Positions 44,761 to 54,365 of a stretch of 64,000 bases of DNA are shown piece by piece. The DNA comes from an uncultured Clostridia bacterium. Lineage in GTDB: Bacteria > Bacillota > Clostridia > Christensenellales > Borkfalkiaceae. Made by a program: the position numbers and the translations under genes. The stretch lies in NCBI GenBank assembly GCA_947625555.1, contig CANQOT010000001.1:62001-126000 (forward strand). The letters are read 5' to 3'. Each line of letters starts with the position of its first letter. Positions within the stretch are counted from its first letter, which is position 1. The notes under the pieces were generated by a model, which ran no database searches, had not been told where the DNA came from, and was given only the letters and a program-made list of their open reading frames with translations.

Positions 44761-45852
44761 ATGATCAACAAGGATTTCTTTGCGGCGCTTGCCGATCTGG
44801 AACATGAACGCGGGATCGGCGAGGAAGTGTTCATCAGCGCGCTTTCGAGTGCGCTCGCATCCGCCTACAAGAAGCAGGTGTTCGGCGAGACGGCGAACGT
44901 CGAAGTCCGATTGAATCCCGAGAAAAATTCCATCCGGTTCTTCCTTCTGCGCACCGTCGTCGAAGATACCGACGAAGAGATCGCAGATGGCGAGATCATG
45001 CTCGAAGATGCGCTCGCCATCAAAAAGACCGCGAAGGTGGGGGATGTGCTCACCGAAGAATTTGTCCCGAAGGACTTTTCGCGTATCGCTGCGCAGACGG
45101 CCAAGCAGGTCATCTTGCAGAAGATCCACGAGACGGAGCGGGATAACACCCTTTCGGAGTTCTCCGATAAGGAGGGCGAACTCATGACGGGCCTTATCCG
45201 CAAGGTGGAGGCCGCCAACGTCTATATCGAGCTTGGGAAGGGACAGGTCGAGGGCGTGATGCTCCCGCAGGATAAGGTGCGCGGCGAACGCTATACGACG
45301 GGCGAACGCATCAAAGTCTATGTGAAGAAGGTCAGGAGCGGCGGAAGGAACGCGCAGGTGCTCGTCTCCCGTGCGGCCCCCGGCCTCGTGAAGCGGCTCT
45401 TCGAAGAAGAGGTCCCCGAGATCAAGGCGGGCACCGTCGTCATCAAGTCGGTCTCCCGTGAACCCGGCCACCGCACCAAGATGGCGATCGCCTCGATGGA
45501 TCCCCGCGTCGATCCCGTCGGCGCATGCGTCGGCAATAAGGGCGCGCGCGTCAATGCCGTCGTTGCCGAGCTCGGCGGCGAGAAGATCGATATCATCCTT
45601 TGGAGCGAAAATCCGCTCGAATTTATCGCGAAGGCGCTCTCTCCCGCCACCGTCATCTCCGTGACGCAGATCGGCGAAAAGACGGCCGTCGCGGTCGTCC
45701 CCGACGAGAAGCTGTCGCTCGCCATCGGCAGGGACGGGCAGAACGCCCGCCTTGCGGCCCGCCTCACGGGTTGGAAGATCGACGTGAAGAGCGAATCGGC
45801 TGCGGCAAAGCTCGACTTGGAGACCGTTCCCGAAGAGGGCGCGGAGGAATAA
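44761..45852 (+). CDS. nusA: Transcription termination/antitermination protein NusA
   Basis: NusA binds RNA polymerase and nascent RNA and controls pausing and termination. The 363-residue protein is the short Gram-positive form: N-terminal RNAP-binding domain (about 1-125), S1 (about 130-200, KVEAANVYIELGKGQVEGVM) and two KH domains (about 205-345, MASMDPRVDPVGACVGNKGARV type and SLAIGRDGQNARLAA). No C-terminal acidic repeats as in E. coli. The ylxR start directly abuts the stop. Confidence 0.96.
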   Translation: MINKDFFAALADLEHERGIGEEVFISALSSALASAYKKQVFGETANVEVRLNPEKNSIRFFLLRTVVEDTDEEIADGEIMLEDALAIKKTAKVGDVLTEEFVPKDFSRIAAQTAKQVILQKIHETERDNTLSEFSDKEGELMTGLIRKVEAANVYIELGKGQVEGVMLPQDKVRGERYTTGERIKVYVKKVRSGGRNAQVLVSRAAPGLVKRLFEEEVPEIKAGTVVIKSVSREPGHRTKMAIASMDPRVDPVGACVGNKGARVNAVVAELGGEKIDIILWSENPLEFIAKALSPATVISVTQIGEKTAVAVVPDEKLSLAIGRDGQNARLAARLTGWKIDVKSESAAAKLDLETVPEEGAEE

Positions 45853-46128
45853 ATGGAAAAGCAGCGCAAGATCCCCATGCGGACGTGTATCGCCTGCCGC
45901 GAGGAGAAGCCGAGGCGGGAACTGATGCGCATCGTAAGGAGCCCCGAGGGGGAGGTATCCCTCGACTTTTCGGGCAGGCTCCCGGGGCGCGGCGCATACG
46001 TCTGCAAGTCGGAAGCGTGTATCAAGCTCCTCGCAAAGAAGAAGCCGCTCGCAAGGGCCTTTTCCGTTCCCGTTCCCGCAGAGGTCTACGCCCGCCTCGA
46101 GGAGGAATTTCTTGTCGCAAAAGATTAA
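45853..46128 (+). CDS. ylxR: YlxR-family RNA-binding protein
   Basis: A 91-residue protein with the DUF448/YlxR pattern PMRTCIACREEKPRRELMRIVR and GRGAYVCKSEACI. YlxR (RnpM) has been reported to bind RNase P RNA and modulate its activity. It is always found next to nusA, as here. The stop overlaps the following gene by 17 bases. Confidence 0.93.
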   Translation: MEKQRKIPMRTCIACREEKPRRELMRIVRSPEGEVSLDFSGRLPGRGAYVCKSEACIKLLAKKKPLARAFSVPVPAEVYARLEEEFLVAKD

Positions 46129-46399
46129 AGCGTATTTGGGTTTCGCGCGCCGTGCGGGCAAGCTCGTCCTCGGCGTGAACGCCGTGAAGGCGGCGCGGGG
46201 AAGGGTTTATCTCCTCGTGGCGGACAGTTCCGCTTCGCCCAATACGAAAAAGGAGATAATATCCCTCGGGAAGAAGTTTTCCTGTCCCGTCGTCGAGGTG
46301 GGAGAGCTGGAACTTCTCACGGGGAAAGCCCTGTGCAAATTGGCTGCGGTGTGCGAGGAGAACCTCGCCCGCGCGATCTTGCAGGACGTCAAAGAATAA
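46112..46399 (+). CDS. ylxQ: YlxQ, L7Ae/L30e-family RNA-binding protein
   Basis: A 95-residue L7Ae-like protein (IKAYLGFARRAGKLVLGVNAV, YLLVADSSASPNTKKEI) that binds kink-turn RNA in related species. A TTG start at 46112 is used, preceded by GGAGG at seven bases. It overlaps ylxR by 17 bases and precedes infB by 23 bases. Confidence 0.9.
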   Translation: MSQKIKAYLGFARRAGKLVLGVNAVKAARGRVYLLVADSSASPNTKKEIISLGKKFSCPVVEVGELELLTGKALCKLAAVCEENLARAILQDVKE

Positions 46400-46422
46400 C
46401 ATCCGTTCAAACGGAGGAATGA

Positions 46423-48954
46423 ATGGCATACGTAAATATCGAAAAATTGGGTGCGATCAAGGCGGATAAGGCAACGGCCCTCCTCAAAGAGACGATTAGC
46501 CAAAGCGAGAGGAAGATCTCCGATCTTCTCAAAAAACTTGCGGAGGTAGAGGCCGCCGAGAATTTGCGCCGCGCCGAAGAGGCCGCCAGAAAAGCGGAAG
46601 AGGAACGTCTCGCCGAAGAGGAGGCCCGCCGTAAGGCCGCCGAAGAGGAGGAGAAGGCCGCCGCATTGCGGGCAGCCGAGGAGGCGAGGAAGGCAGAGGA
46701 GACCGTAAAGGCGGCCGAACAGCCCGCTCTTCCGCCTCAGAAAGAGCGCCCCGCACAGGCGACGCCGCCGAAGCGCCCCGAAGGCTATGTGAGGACGCCG
46801 CAACCCCAGCGCCCCGCAAGCTCCTCCCAGCCCGCACAGCGCACATTCCGCCCCGACCAAAGGCAGGGGCGTCCTACCTATACGCCGCCCGTCCGTCCCG
46901 CGGCAGGGGGGCAGAGACCCACGTTCACGCCCCGCCCTCAACCTCCGCGTCCCGGAATGGGACCGCGTCCGTTGGGCGGCATCCGTCCCGCTCCCGCTCC
47001 CGCGCCCGTTACCACGTCCCGCAGGGAGCCCCAAAAGAAATTCGAGAAAACATACGTCGAAAAGTCGCGCGGTCCCGCCAACAAGCGCGCGCTTCAACGC
47101 CAGCAGGGCGCCAGCATCGGCGATTTCGATAAGGAGAGCGGATACCGCAAGGCCCGCTTCGGCAAGAAGGTCCGCAAAGAGACGCAGACCATCAAGATCG
47201 ACCACGCCGTCGTCACGAGCAAGGAGATCCCCATCAAGGTACTCTCCGAGAAGCTCGGCATTTCCGCCGTCGAGATCACGAAGCGCCTCTTCCGCGAAGG
47301 CGTCATGAAAACGGTGAACGAATCGGTGGATTACGACAACGCGGCATTCATCGCTCTCGAACTCGGCATCGACCTCGAATATAAGCCCGAAAAGACGGCG
47401 GAAGAGACCCTTATCGAAGAGCACGGAGCGGACGATGCGGAAAACCTCGTCGTGCGCGCGCCCGTCGTCACCGTCATGGGCCACGTCGACCACGGCAAGA
47501 CCTCCCTCCTCGATAAGATCAGGAGCACCAACGTCACCGCGGGCGAGGCGGGCGGCATCACGCAGAGCATCGGCGCTTATACCGTCTCCCTTCCCGGCGA
47601 CAGGAAGATCACGTTTATCGACACCCCCGGCCATGCGGCGTTCACCGCCATGCGCGCAAGGGGGGCGAAAGTAACCGATATCGTCGTCCTCGTCATTGCG
47701 GCGGACGACGGCATCATGCCGCAGACGGTGGAGGCTATCGACCACGCCAAGGCCGCCAATGTGCCCATCATCGTCGCCATGAACAAGATGGATAAGCCCA
47801 ACATCGATCCGGGCAGGGTCAAGCAGGAGCTCATGAATTACGGCCTTGTGCCCGAGGAATGGGGCGGCGACGTCATCGTCGTTCCCGTCTCCGCAAAGAC
47901 GGGCGAGGGCATCGATAACCTTCTCGAAAGCATCTATTTGCAGGCAGAGATGCAGGAACTCCGCGCCAACCCCGACCGCCGCGCAAAGGGCGTCGTCATC
48001 GAGGCGAAGCTCGACAAGGGCAAGGGCCCCATGGCGAGCGTCCTCGTGCAGAACGGCACCCTCCGCACGGGCGACAACCTCATTTCGGGTACGACGATGG
48101 GGCGCGTCCGCGCCATGTTCGACGATCAGGGCAAGCCAGTGAAGGAGGCGGGCCCTTCGACCGCGGTCTCCGTTTTGGGTCTTGAAGACGTCCCGGGCGC
48201 AGGCGACGCGATCTTCGCCGTCGAAGCGTCCCTCATGAAGAAAGTGCAGGAGGAGCGCAAGGATAAACAGCGCGAATCCCTCGACATGCAGTCGTCGGGC
48301 AAGAAGTCCTTTGAAGAGATGTTCAAGGACATCGCCGACGGGACGCTCAAACACCTCAACGTCATCATCAAGGCCGATGTGCAGGGCTCGGTCGAAGCCG
48401 TTCGCGCCTCCATCGAAAAGCTCACGAACGAGGAAGTCAAGGTCAACGTCATCCGCGCCGCGGCGGGCGCCATCACCGAGAGCGACGTCTCGCTTGCCGA
48501 TTCTTCGCAGGCGCTCATCGTCGGCTTCAACGTGCGGCCCGACGCCAAGGCCAAAGCGCTTGCGGAACGCAGCCGCGTCGAAGTCCGCATGTACCGCATC
48601 ATCTACGAGCTCCTCGACGAGATGGAGGCCATGCTCAAAGGCATGCTCTCGCCCAAGTACAAGGAAACGCTCATCGGCAAGGCCGAAGTTCGCCAGACGT
48701 TCAACGTCTCGGGCGTCGGCGTCGTCGCGGGTTGCCTCGTCGTCGAAGGCAGGCTCATCCGCGGCGGAAAGCTCCGGATCTATCGCGATAACATCATGAT
48801 CGTCGAGGGCAACGCCAAGACGCTCAAACACTATAAGGATGAGGTGAAGGAGATCGCGGCGGGTCTCGAATGCGGCTGTGCGATCGAGGGCTTCAACGAA
48901 GTCCGTATCGGCGACTTCATCGAATGTTACCTCATCGAGGAGGTCAAGGCGTGA
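46423..48954 (+). CDS. infB: Translation initiation factor IF-2
   Basis: IF-2 is the GTPase that brings fMet-tRNA to the 30S subunit. The 843-residue protein has a long N-terminal region: an Ala/Glu/Arg coiled coil (about 25-95), then Pro/Arg-rich low-complexity sequence to about 245. The IF2_N domain, the G domain (GHVDHGKTS near residue 354, DTPGH, NKMD) and domains II-IV follow. Normal for the family. GGAGG precedes the ATG. The stop overlaps the rbfA GTG start. Confidence 0.97.
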   Translation: MAYVNIEKLGAIKADKATALLKETISQSERKISDLLKKLAEVEAAENLRRAEEAARKAEEERLAEEEARRKAAEEEEKAAALRAAEEARKAEETVKAAEQPALPPQKERPAQATPPKRPEGYVRTPQPQRPASSSQPAQRTFRPDQRQGRPTYTPPVRPAAGGQRPTFTPRPQPPRPGMGPRPLGGIRPAPAPAPVTTSRREPQKKFEKTYVEKSRGPANKRALQRQQGASIGDFDKESGYRKARFGKKVRKETQTIKIDHAVVTSKEIPIKVLSEKLGISAVEITKRLFREGVMKTVNESVDYDNAAFIALELGIDLEYKPEKTAEETLIEEHGADDAENLVVRAPVVTVMGHVDHGKTSLLDKIRSTNVTAGEAGGITQSIGAYTVSLPGDRKITFIDTPGHAAFTAMRARGAKVTDIVVLVIAADDGIMPQTVEAIDHAKAANVPIIVAMNKMDKPNIDPGRVKQELMNYGLVPEEWGGDVIVVPVSAKTGEGIDNLLESIYLQAEMQELRANPDRRAKGVVIEAKLDKGKGPMASVLVQNGTLRTGDNLISGTTMGRVRAMFDDQGKPVKEAGPSTAVSVLGLEDVPGAGDAIFAVEASLMKKVQEERKDKQRESLDMQSSGKKSFEEMFKDIADGTLKHLNVIIKADVQGSVEAVRASIEKLTNEEVKVNVIRAAAGAITESDVSLADSSQALIVGFNVRPDAKAKALAERSRVEVRMYRIIYELLDEMEAMLKGMLSPKYKETLIGKAEVRQTFNVSGVGVVAGCLVVEGRLIRGGKLRIYRDNIMIVEGNAKTLKHYKDEVKEIAAGLECGCAIEGFNEVRIGDFIECYLIEEVKA

Positions 48955-49310
48955 CGCGGCGCACGGAACGGCTCGACAGCGAGCTCCGCAAGGAGATCTC
49001 CGCCGTCCTTTCGGGCCCGTTAAAGGATCGTGATTCCCGCATTTCGGGCATCATCAGCGTGACGGAAGTCTCCGTTGCCCCCGATCTGAAAACGGCGAAG
49101 GTCTATGTGAGCGTCTTTGGCGGCTCGCCCGAGAAGAACGGGGAGACGTTCTCCCTTCTGCGCGAGAACGCCGGATTTGTGCGGAGGGAACTCGCAAGGG
49201 TCATGCGTCTTCGCACCGTGCCCGAGCTCACCTTCCTTGCCGACAACAGCTTCGAATACGGCGCAAAAATGGACGAGATCTTCTCCAAATTGCACAAGGA
49301 AGAAAAATGA
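48951..49310 (+). CDS. rbfA: Ribosome-binding factor A
   Basis: RbfA is a 30S maturation factor acting on the 16S rRNA 5' end. The 119-residue protein has RTERLDSELRKEISAVLSGPLKD and VSVAPDLKTAKVYVSVFG, typical of the KH-like fold. The GTG at 48951 overlaps the infB stop and has GAGGAGGT eight bases upstream. The stop overlaps the next gene by four bases. Confidence 0.94.
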   Translation: MTRRTERLDSELRKEISAVLSGPLKDRDSRISGIISVTEVSVAPDLKTAKVYVSVFGGSPEKNGETFSLLRENAGFVRRELARVMRLRTVPELTFLADNSFEYGAKMDEIFSKLHKEEK

Positions 49311-50275
49311 ATACGATCGAAGAAATCGCAAGACTTCTGAAAGCGAAAAAAAGCGCGGTCATCTTTACGCACATGCGCCCCGACGGCGATACGATCGGCA
49401 GCGGCATGGCGCTCGGCCGCGCTCTTTCTATATGCGGGCTCAAATGCGAGGTGGTAAATGAGGGGGAGATCCCCGAAAAGTTCGCATTTCTTCCCGCCGT
49501 GCGAGAGATCAGGAAAAAGCCCACGCTCGACGCCGAACTCTACATCACTGTGGATACGAGCGCCGAGAGCCGCCTCGGCCTTCTGGAACAGACCTTCCGC
49601 GCGGGCGCAAAGAAAAAGATCACGGTCAACATCGACCATCACGTCTCCAACACCATGTATGCCAAGTACAACTTTGTACGCGGCCGCGCCAGCAATGCGG
49701 AGAACATCGCAGAGCTTATCCTCGCGCTCGGCGTGCAGATCGAGGGGGAGATCGCCCAATTTTTGATGCTCGGCATCGCGACGGATTCGGGCGTCTTTTC
49801 GCATGACGACGTAAATGGAGATACCTTCCGCGCGGCGGCCGTCGCCGCCGACGGGGGGGCGAACATCCATCGCATCGCCTACGAGATGACGGAACGCCAG
49901 ACAAAGGCGCGCGCGCAGATGTTCCTCGACGTCCTCTCCCATCTCCGCTTTTTTTCCGACGATACCCTCGCCATCGCCCTCATCACCCTCGATGAGCTCG
50001 CCCGCTTCCGCCAAAAGTCCGATGCGACGGAGGGGATCGTGGATTTTGCCCTCACCATCGACTGCGTAGAGGTGAGCGTCTCCCTTCTCGAAGTGAAGAA
50101 GGGGCAGTTCAAGGCCTCCTTCCGCTCCAAGGGCAAAGTCGATGTGAATGCGGTCGCCCGCACATTCGGCGGAGGAGGGCATGTCCTCGCCTCGGGCTGT
50201 ATGTTCTTCGGCGAGGTAGAAGAGATCTACGATAAGATCCGCTACGCCGTTTGGCAGCATACGGAGGATGTATGA
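49307..50275 (+). CDS. nrnA: DHH/DHHA1 phosphoesterase NrnA (oligoribonuclease / pAp phosphatase)
   Basis: NrnA degrades nano-RNAs and dephosphorylates pAp in Firmicutes lacking Orn. The 322-residue protein has the DHH motifs in order (FTHMRPDGDTIGSG near residue 20, ITVDTSAESR near 78, NIDHHVSN near 109) and the DHHA1 substrate motif FGGGGHVLASGC near 286. The gene is in its usual place between rbfA and truB. ATGA overlaps occur at both ends. Confidence 0.93.
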   Translation: MNTIEEIARLLKAKKSAVIFTHMRPDGDTIGSGMALGRALSICGLKCEVVNEGEIPEKFAFLPAVREIRKKPTLDAELYITVDTSAESRLGLLEQTFRAGAKKKITVNIDHHVSNTMYAKYNFVRGRASNAENIAELILALGVQIEGEIAQFLMLGIATDSGVFSHDDVNGDTFRAAAVAADGGANIHRIAYEMTERQTKARAQMFLDVLSHLRFFSDDTLAIALITLDELARFRQKSDATEGIVDFALTIDCVEVSVSLLEVKKGQFKASFRSKGKVDVNAVARTFGGGGHVLASGCMFFGEVEEIYDKIRYAVWQHTEDV

Positions 50276-51105
50276 CGGGTTTTTTGTGCGTCGATAAGCC
50301 CGAGGGCCGCTCCTCGGGTTTCGTCGTGAATGTGTTGAAGCGCATCACGGGGACTCCTTGCGGCCATATGGGCACCCTCGATCCCTTTGCATCGGGCGTT
50401 CTGCCCGTCGGAGTGGGCAATGCAACGCGGCTCTTCGACTACTTTCTCTCGAAGAAAAAGACCTACCGCGCCACCTTCCGCTTCGGCATGACGACGGATA
50501 CCCTCGACCCCGAGGGGACGTTCACCATGGGAGGGAAGATCCCGACGGCGGGGGAGATCGAAGGGGCGCTTCCCCATCTTACGGGCGAAATTTTACAGCT
50601 CCCGCCCATATACAGCGCGAAGAGCGTCGAGGGGAAACGGAGCTACGAGTACGCAAGGCGGGGGGAAACCGTTTCCCTCACACCAAAAAAAGTCAAGGTT
50701 GACGCGTTCGACCTCGTCGGACAGACGGGGGAGGATACGTTTGAATTTCTCATTGTGTGCGGCGCGGGGACATATATCCGCGCGCTTGCCCGCGATCTTG
50801 CCGAAAAGCTCGGGACGCTGGGCTATTGCACCGCACTCCGCCGCACCGCGAGCGGCGCGTTTACGGAGGAGATCGCCGTTCCATTTGCAGAGCTCACCCC
50901 CGAGACGTGGGAAGGGCATCTCATTCCGACGGACGCCGCAATCGACCTTCCCGCAACCGACTGTGCGGACGCACGCCTCTATAATGGGATTTGCGTCCGA
51001 ACAGACCTTCCCGACGGCCTCTATAAACTCTACCGCGAGGGTATGTTTTACGGCCTCGCGAGAGTAGGGGAGGGGCTTCTCAAAACGGAGAAAAAGTTAT
51101 GCTGA
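50272..51105 (+). CDS. truB: tRNA pseudouridine(55) synthase TruB
   Basis: TruB makes pseudouridine 55 in the T loop of tRNAs. The 277-residue protein has the family start MTGFLCVDKPEGRSS, the catalytic aspartate at residue 37 (HMGTLDPFASGVLP), and YSAKSVEGKRSYEYAR and GTYIRALARDL. ATG at 50272 overlaps the nrnA stop; the ribF start overlaps its end by seven bases. Confidence 0.95.
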   Translation: MTGFLCVDKPEGRSSGFVVNVLKRITGTPCGHMGTLDPFASGVLPVGVGNATRLFDYFLSKKKTYRATFRFGMTTDTLDPEGTFTMGGKIPTAGEIEGALPHLTGEILQLPPIYSAKSVEGKRSYEYARRGETVSLTPKKVKVDAFDLVGQTGEDTFEFLIVCGAGTYIRALARDLAEKLGTLGYCTALRRTASGAFTEEIAVPFAELTPETWEGHLIPTDAAIDLPATDCADARLYNGICVRTDLPDGLYKLYREGMFYGLARVGEGLLKTEKKLC

Positions 51106-51995
51106 CCTATGCGTTCGGCGAAAAGATAGCAAAGCCGTGCGCGCTCGTTCTCGGCGGCCTCGACGGGTTGCACCTCGGGCACCGCGTCCTCCTTGCCGAG
51201 GCGAAGAAGGCGGGGCTTTCCGTCGCCGTCACGACGATGTTCGGCGGCAAGGGCAAAGCGCTCTTTACGCGTGCGGAGAGGGAGTTTCTCTTTGCGCGGG
51301 CGGGGGTGGATATCGTCATCGAGATCGCCTTCACCGAACAGTTCCAAAGCACTTCGGCGGAAGATTTTCTTGCCGTACTCTTTCGGACGATCGATGCGCG
51401 AGAGCTCGTCTGCGGCGAAGATTTCCGCTTCGGAAGGGGCGCCGAGGGGACGGCGCAGCTTCTCAAACGCTATGCGAACGTCGTCCATATCCAAAGGACG
51501 GTCAAGAGACGTTCCGAGGAGAGCGGTCGTGCGCGCAAGATCTCGACGACCTCCTGCAAGGCCTTCTTAAAAGCGGGCGATCTTCCAAGCCTGAATGCCT
51601 GTCTCGAAACGGAGGACTTTTACGGGAGCGCCTACTTTGTGCAGGGCGAAGTCGAGCATGGGCGAGAGGTGGGCAGAACGTACGGCTTCCCCACGCTCAA
51701 CCTCACGCCCCCGCCCGAAAAGCTCCTGCCGCCCGACGGCGTGTACGGCGGCCTGTGCCGTACGCCGAAGGGGAATTATGCGATGATCTTAAACATCGGC
51801 GCGCGCCCCACGTTTGGCGTTGCAGAGCGAAAGATCGAGGCGTATTTAGAGGGATTTTCGGGCGATCTCTATGGCGAAACGGTGCAGATCTATCCCATGG
51901 AGTTCTACCGTCCGATCGAGAGATTTTCCTCGGCCGAAGCACTGAAAGCGCAGCTTGAAGCGGATATCGCAAGACTTCGAAAAAATCATTTTTGA
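51099..51995 (+). CDS. ribF: Bifunctional riboflavin kinase / FAD synthetase RibF
   Basis: RibF makes FMN and then FAD. Residues 1 to about 150 are the FAD synthetase nucleotidyltransferase (LVLGGLDGLHLGHRVLL, CGEDFRFGRGAEGT); residues about 170-298 are the riboflavin kinase (GREVGRTYGFPTLNL, GVYGGLCRT, NIGARPTFG). Standard length. It overlaps truB by seven bases. No FMN riboswitch is seen upstream. Confidence 0.94.
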   Translation: MLTYAFGEKIAKPCALVLGGLDGLHLGHRVLLAEAKKAGLSVAVTTMFGGKGKALFTRAEREFLFARAGVDIVIEIAFTEQFQSTSAEDFLAVLFRTIDARELVCGEDFRFGRGAEGTAQLLKRYANVVHIQRTVKRRSEESGRARKISTTSCKAFLKAGDLPSLNACLETEDFYGSAYFVQGEVEHGREVGRTYGFPTLNLTPPPEKLLPPDGVYGGLCRTPKGNYAMILNIGARPTFGVAERKIEAYLEGFSGDLYGETVQIYPMEFYRPIERFSSAEALKAQLEADIARLRKNHF

Positions 51996-52059
51996 CGAGT
52001 TCCGACCCACCCATGTCCGCGATAGGGGGTCACAAAAGAACATTTTGGGAGGTTTTTCC

Positions 52060-52905
52060 ATGATAAAATTCGGACCGAGCGGCAACAGCCTCTCCTTCGA
52101 AGCCGAGGGGCACAAGAGTACCGAAGAGGCGGCCGCTTTCGTAAGAGCGCGCGGCCTCGACTGCTATGAGTATTCCTTCGGAAGGGGCATTCATATGACG
52201 GAGCAAAAGGCGCTCTCTATCGCCGCAGCCTTCCGTGAGGCGGGCGTGGAGATCTCGGTGCACGCCCCGTATTTTATCAACCTTGCCAATCCCGACGACG
52301 AGATGGCGGAAAAATCCTACGGCTATATTCTCGACAGCGCGAAGATGCTCAAATTTCTCGGCGGGAAGCGGTGTGTCTTTCACCCCGCGGCGCAGGGGAA
52401 GGATGAGCGGAGCGTCGCCGTCGAACGTACGAAAGAGCGGTTCAAGATCCTGCGCGATAAGATTTATCAAAACGGCCTCGACGATCTCATGTTCTGTCCC
52501 GAGACGATGGGCAAACTCGCCCAGATCGGCACGGTGGAGGAGATCGCGGACTTCTGCGAGATCGACCCCGTCTTTACCCCGTGCGTCGACTTCGGCCACG
52601 TGAACGCCCGCGAACAGGGCAGTCTCAAAACGGCAAAGGATTACCGCGACCGTCTCGAATATCTGATCGGGCGGCTCGGCTATGAGCGCATGAAGCATTT
52701 TCATGTCCACTTTTCCAAGATCCAATACGGCGTGAAGGGCGAGCTCAAACACCTGACGTTCGCGGATACCGTGTTCGGTCCCGAATTCGGACCGCTCGCC
52801 GTCGTCTTGAAGGAATTGAAGCTCGAGCCCTACATCGTCTCCGAATCGGACGGCATGCAGGTCGAGGAAGCCGCGGAGATGAAGCGTCTCTACGAGCAGG
52901 CTTGA
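52060..52905 (+). CDS. nfo: Endonuclease IV-type AP endonuclease (TIM barrel)
   Basis: The 281-residue protein belongs to the AP endonuclease family 2 that cuts DNA at abasic sites. Zinc-ligand segments are visible: VHAPYFINLAN, CVFHPAAQGKD, FCPETMGK, CVDFGHVNARE, HFHVHFSK and a late glutamate in VSESDG. GGGAGG precedes the ATG at 52060. It begins 64 bases after ribF; a link with the ribF operon is possible, but no promoter was identified. Confidence 0.9.
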   Translation: MIKFGPSGNSLSFEAEGHKSTEEAAAFVRARGLDCYEYSFGRGIHMTEQKALSIAAAFREAGVEISVHAPYFINLANPDDEMAEKSYGYILDSAKMLKFLGGKRCVFHPAAQGKDERSVAVERTKERFKILRDKIYQNGLDDLMFCPETMGKLAQIGTVEEIADFCEIDPVFTPCVDFGHVNAREQGSLKTAKDYRDRLEYLIGRLGYERMKHFHVHFSKIQYGVKGELKHLTFADTVFGPEFGPLAVVLKELKLEPYIVSESDGMQVEEAAEMKRLYEQA

Positions 52906-52978
52906 CTGTCCGTATTTGGCCGAGCGAAGAAATGGCGAAAAGCCTTTGATACATTTTATTTTTATGGATAAGGGTGTC

Positions 52979-53179
52979 ATGAAGTTTGCCGAAAATCTGA
53001 AGATGCTCCGCACGGCAAAGGGGATCGGGCAACGTGATCTCGCCGCACTTCTCAATACCACCGTCAAGACCATCTCCCATTGGGAGACGGGATACAGCGA
53101 GCCCTCGCTCATGCAGCTCATTCTGCTTGCCGATATTTTTGACGTCACGCTCGACGATCTTGTCGGACGGGATGTTTAG
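52979..53179 (+). CDS. Small Xre-family helix-turn-helix protein
   Basis: The 66-residue protein is nearly all HTH_3 domain: FAENLKMLRTAKGIGQRDLAA, LLNTTVKTISHWETGYSEPS and LADIFDVTLDDLVG. Such single-domain proteins are common in clostridia as local regulators. AAGGGTG precedes the ATG at 52979; an in-frame ATG at 52964 is an alternative. No partner toxin or operator is visible. Confidence 0.85.
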   Translation: MKFAENLKMLRTAKGIGQRDLAALLNTTVKTISHWETGYSEPSLMQLILLADIFDVTLDDLVGRDV

Positions 53180-53239
53180 GGCAGGGCGAAGAGGCTTGAA
53201 CGTTTCCTCGTAGCTTTTTTCGCAATTTTACAAAAACCG

Positions 53240-53268
53240 TTGACTTACAATAGTATATTTGGTATAAT
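53240..53268 (+). promoter_or_regulatory. Promoter of the pepP-efp genes, apparently giving a leaderless mRNA
   Basis: TTGACT (53240-53245), a 17-bp spacer and TATAAT (53263-53268). The -10 box ends six bases before the ATG at 53275, the same geometry as at nadD-yqeK, and no Shine-Dalgarno is present. Confidence 0.8.
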
Positions 53269-53274
53269 ATAGAT

Positions 53275-54333
53275 ATGTTATCGGAAAAACTTCGTAAAAT
53301 CTATGATATGGCGGGAGCGGAAGCGCTCTTTTTGGAGAGCGATTTCCTCCGCAGATACCTCACGGGGTTCTATTCGACGGACGGGTATGTTCTCGTTACG
53401 GAAGATGCTTGCACCCTCGTTGTCGATCCGAGATATTCCGAAGCGGCGAAAAAGAAGCTCAAAAACAGCCGTATTTCCGTTGTCGAGGGGGGATATCAAG
53501 AGGCAATGTCGCTTCTCAAACCCTATCACACCCTCGGCATTCCCTATCCCTTCACTTCGGTCGCCGCCCTTCGCAAATATGAGGAAGAAGGGCACTTCAC
53601 CGTAGACTGCATGCCCGCCTTGAAGACCTCCATGCTCATCAAAGAGGGGTGGGAGCTCGAACGCATCCAAAAGGCCTGCGAGATCGCAGAATCCGCCTTC
53701 AACGAACTTCTCGGCGATATCAGCGAAGGGATGACGGAATCGGACGTCGCCGCCCTTCTCGAATACTACATGCGGGCCTATGGCGCGAGCGGCACTTCCT
53801 TCGAGACGATCTGCGCGTTCGGCTCGAACGCCAGCATGCCGCACTACGAGACGGGGACGAGGGAACTCAAATTCGGCGATCCCGTCCTCATCGACTTCGG
53901 TTGCAAGTACGAGGGGTATTGCTCGGATATCACCCGCACCTTCCTCTTCGGCGACGATAAGCGGCACGAAGAGTTCAAGAAGTTGCACGCCGTCGTCCTT
54001 CTCGCCCACGAGATGGCGAAGGAACGCATCCTTGCGGGGATGACGGGGAAGGAAGCCGATGCGATCGCAAGGAACTATTTGAAGTCCAAGGGCCTCGGCG
54101 AAGAGTTCACGCACTCCCTCGGCCACGGCGTCGGGCTTCGCATCCACGAGGCGCCCTATCTCTCCCCCCGCAGCGAGGAGATCTTGGAGGAAGGGATGGT
54201 ATTCTCGATCGAACCGGGCGTCTACATTCCCGGGGAGATGGGGATCCGCATCGAAGATACCGTGCAGATGAAGGGCGGGAGAGTTCAGTCCTTCATGGGT
54301 ACGACGAGCCGCAAGGCGCTCATCATTCTATAA
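53275..54333 (+). CDS. M24-family Xaa-Pro aminopeptidase
   Basis: The 352-residue protein has a creatinase N-terminal domain (about 1-120; FLESDFLRRYLTGFYSTDGY) and a pita-bread metallopeptidase (about 130-350) with metal-ligand segments VLIDFGCKYEGYCSDITRT, THSLGHGVGLRIHE, VFSIEPGVYIPGEMGIRIED. It removes N-terminal residues before proline. As in many Firmicutes it is followed by efp (32-base gap). The start codon sits at the predicted transcription start. Confidence 0.93.
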   Translation: MLSEKLRKIYDMAGAEALFLESDFLRRYLTGFYSTDGYVLVTEDACTLVVDPRYSEAAKKKLKNSRISVVEGGYQEAMSLLKPYHTLGIPYPFTSVAALRKYEEEGHFTVDCMPALKTSMLIKEGWELERIQKACEIAESAFNELLGDISEGMTESDVAALLEYYMRAYGASGTSFETICAFGSNASMPHYETGTRELKFGDPVLIDFGCKYEGYCSDITRTFLFGDDKRHEEFKKLHAVVLLAHEMAKERILAGMTGKEADAIARNYLKSKGLGEEFTHSLGHGVGLRIHEAPYLSPRSEEILEEGMVFSIEPGVYIPGEMGIRIEDTVQMKGGRVQSFMGTTSRKALIIL

Positions 54334-54365
54334 AAAAATCGGCACAACGATAAGGAGATATCAAT

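Noticed and set aside
46207-48831. 874-codon open frame antisense to infB
   Set aside because: Shadow of the infB codon pattern with repetitive Asp/Leu/Arg composition and no family signature.
52964-52978. Earlier ATG for the small HTH protein
   Set aside because: It lacks a ribosome-binding site, while the ATG at 52979 has AAGGGTG just upstream and starts at the conserved helix.
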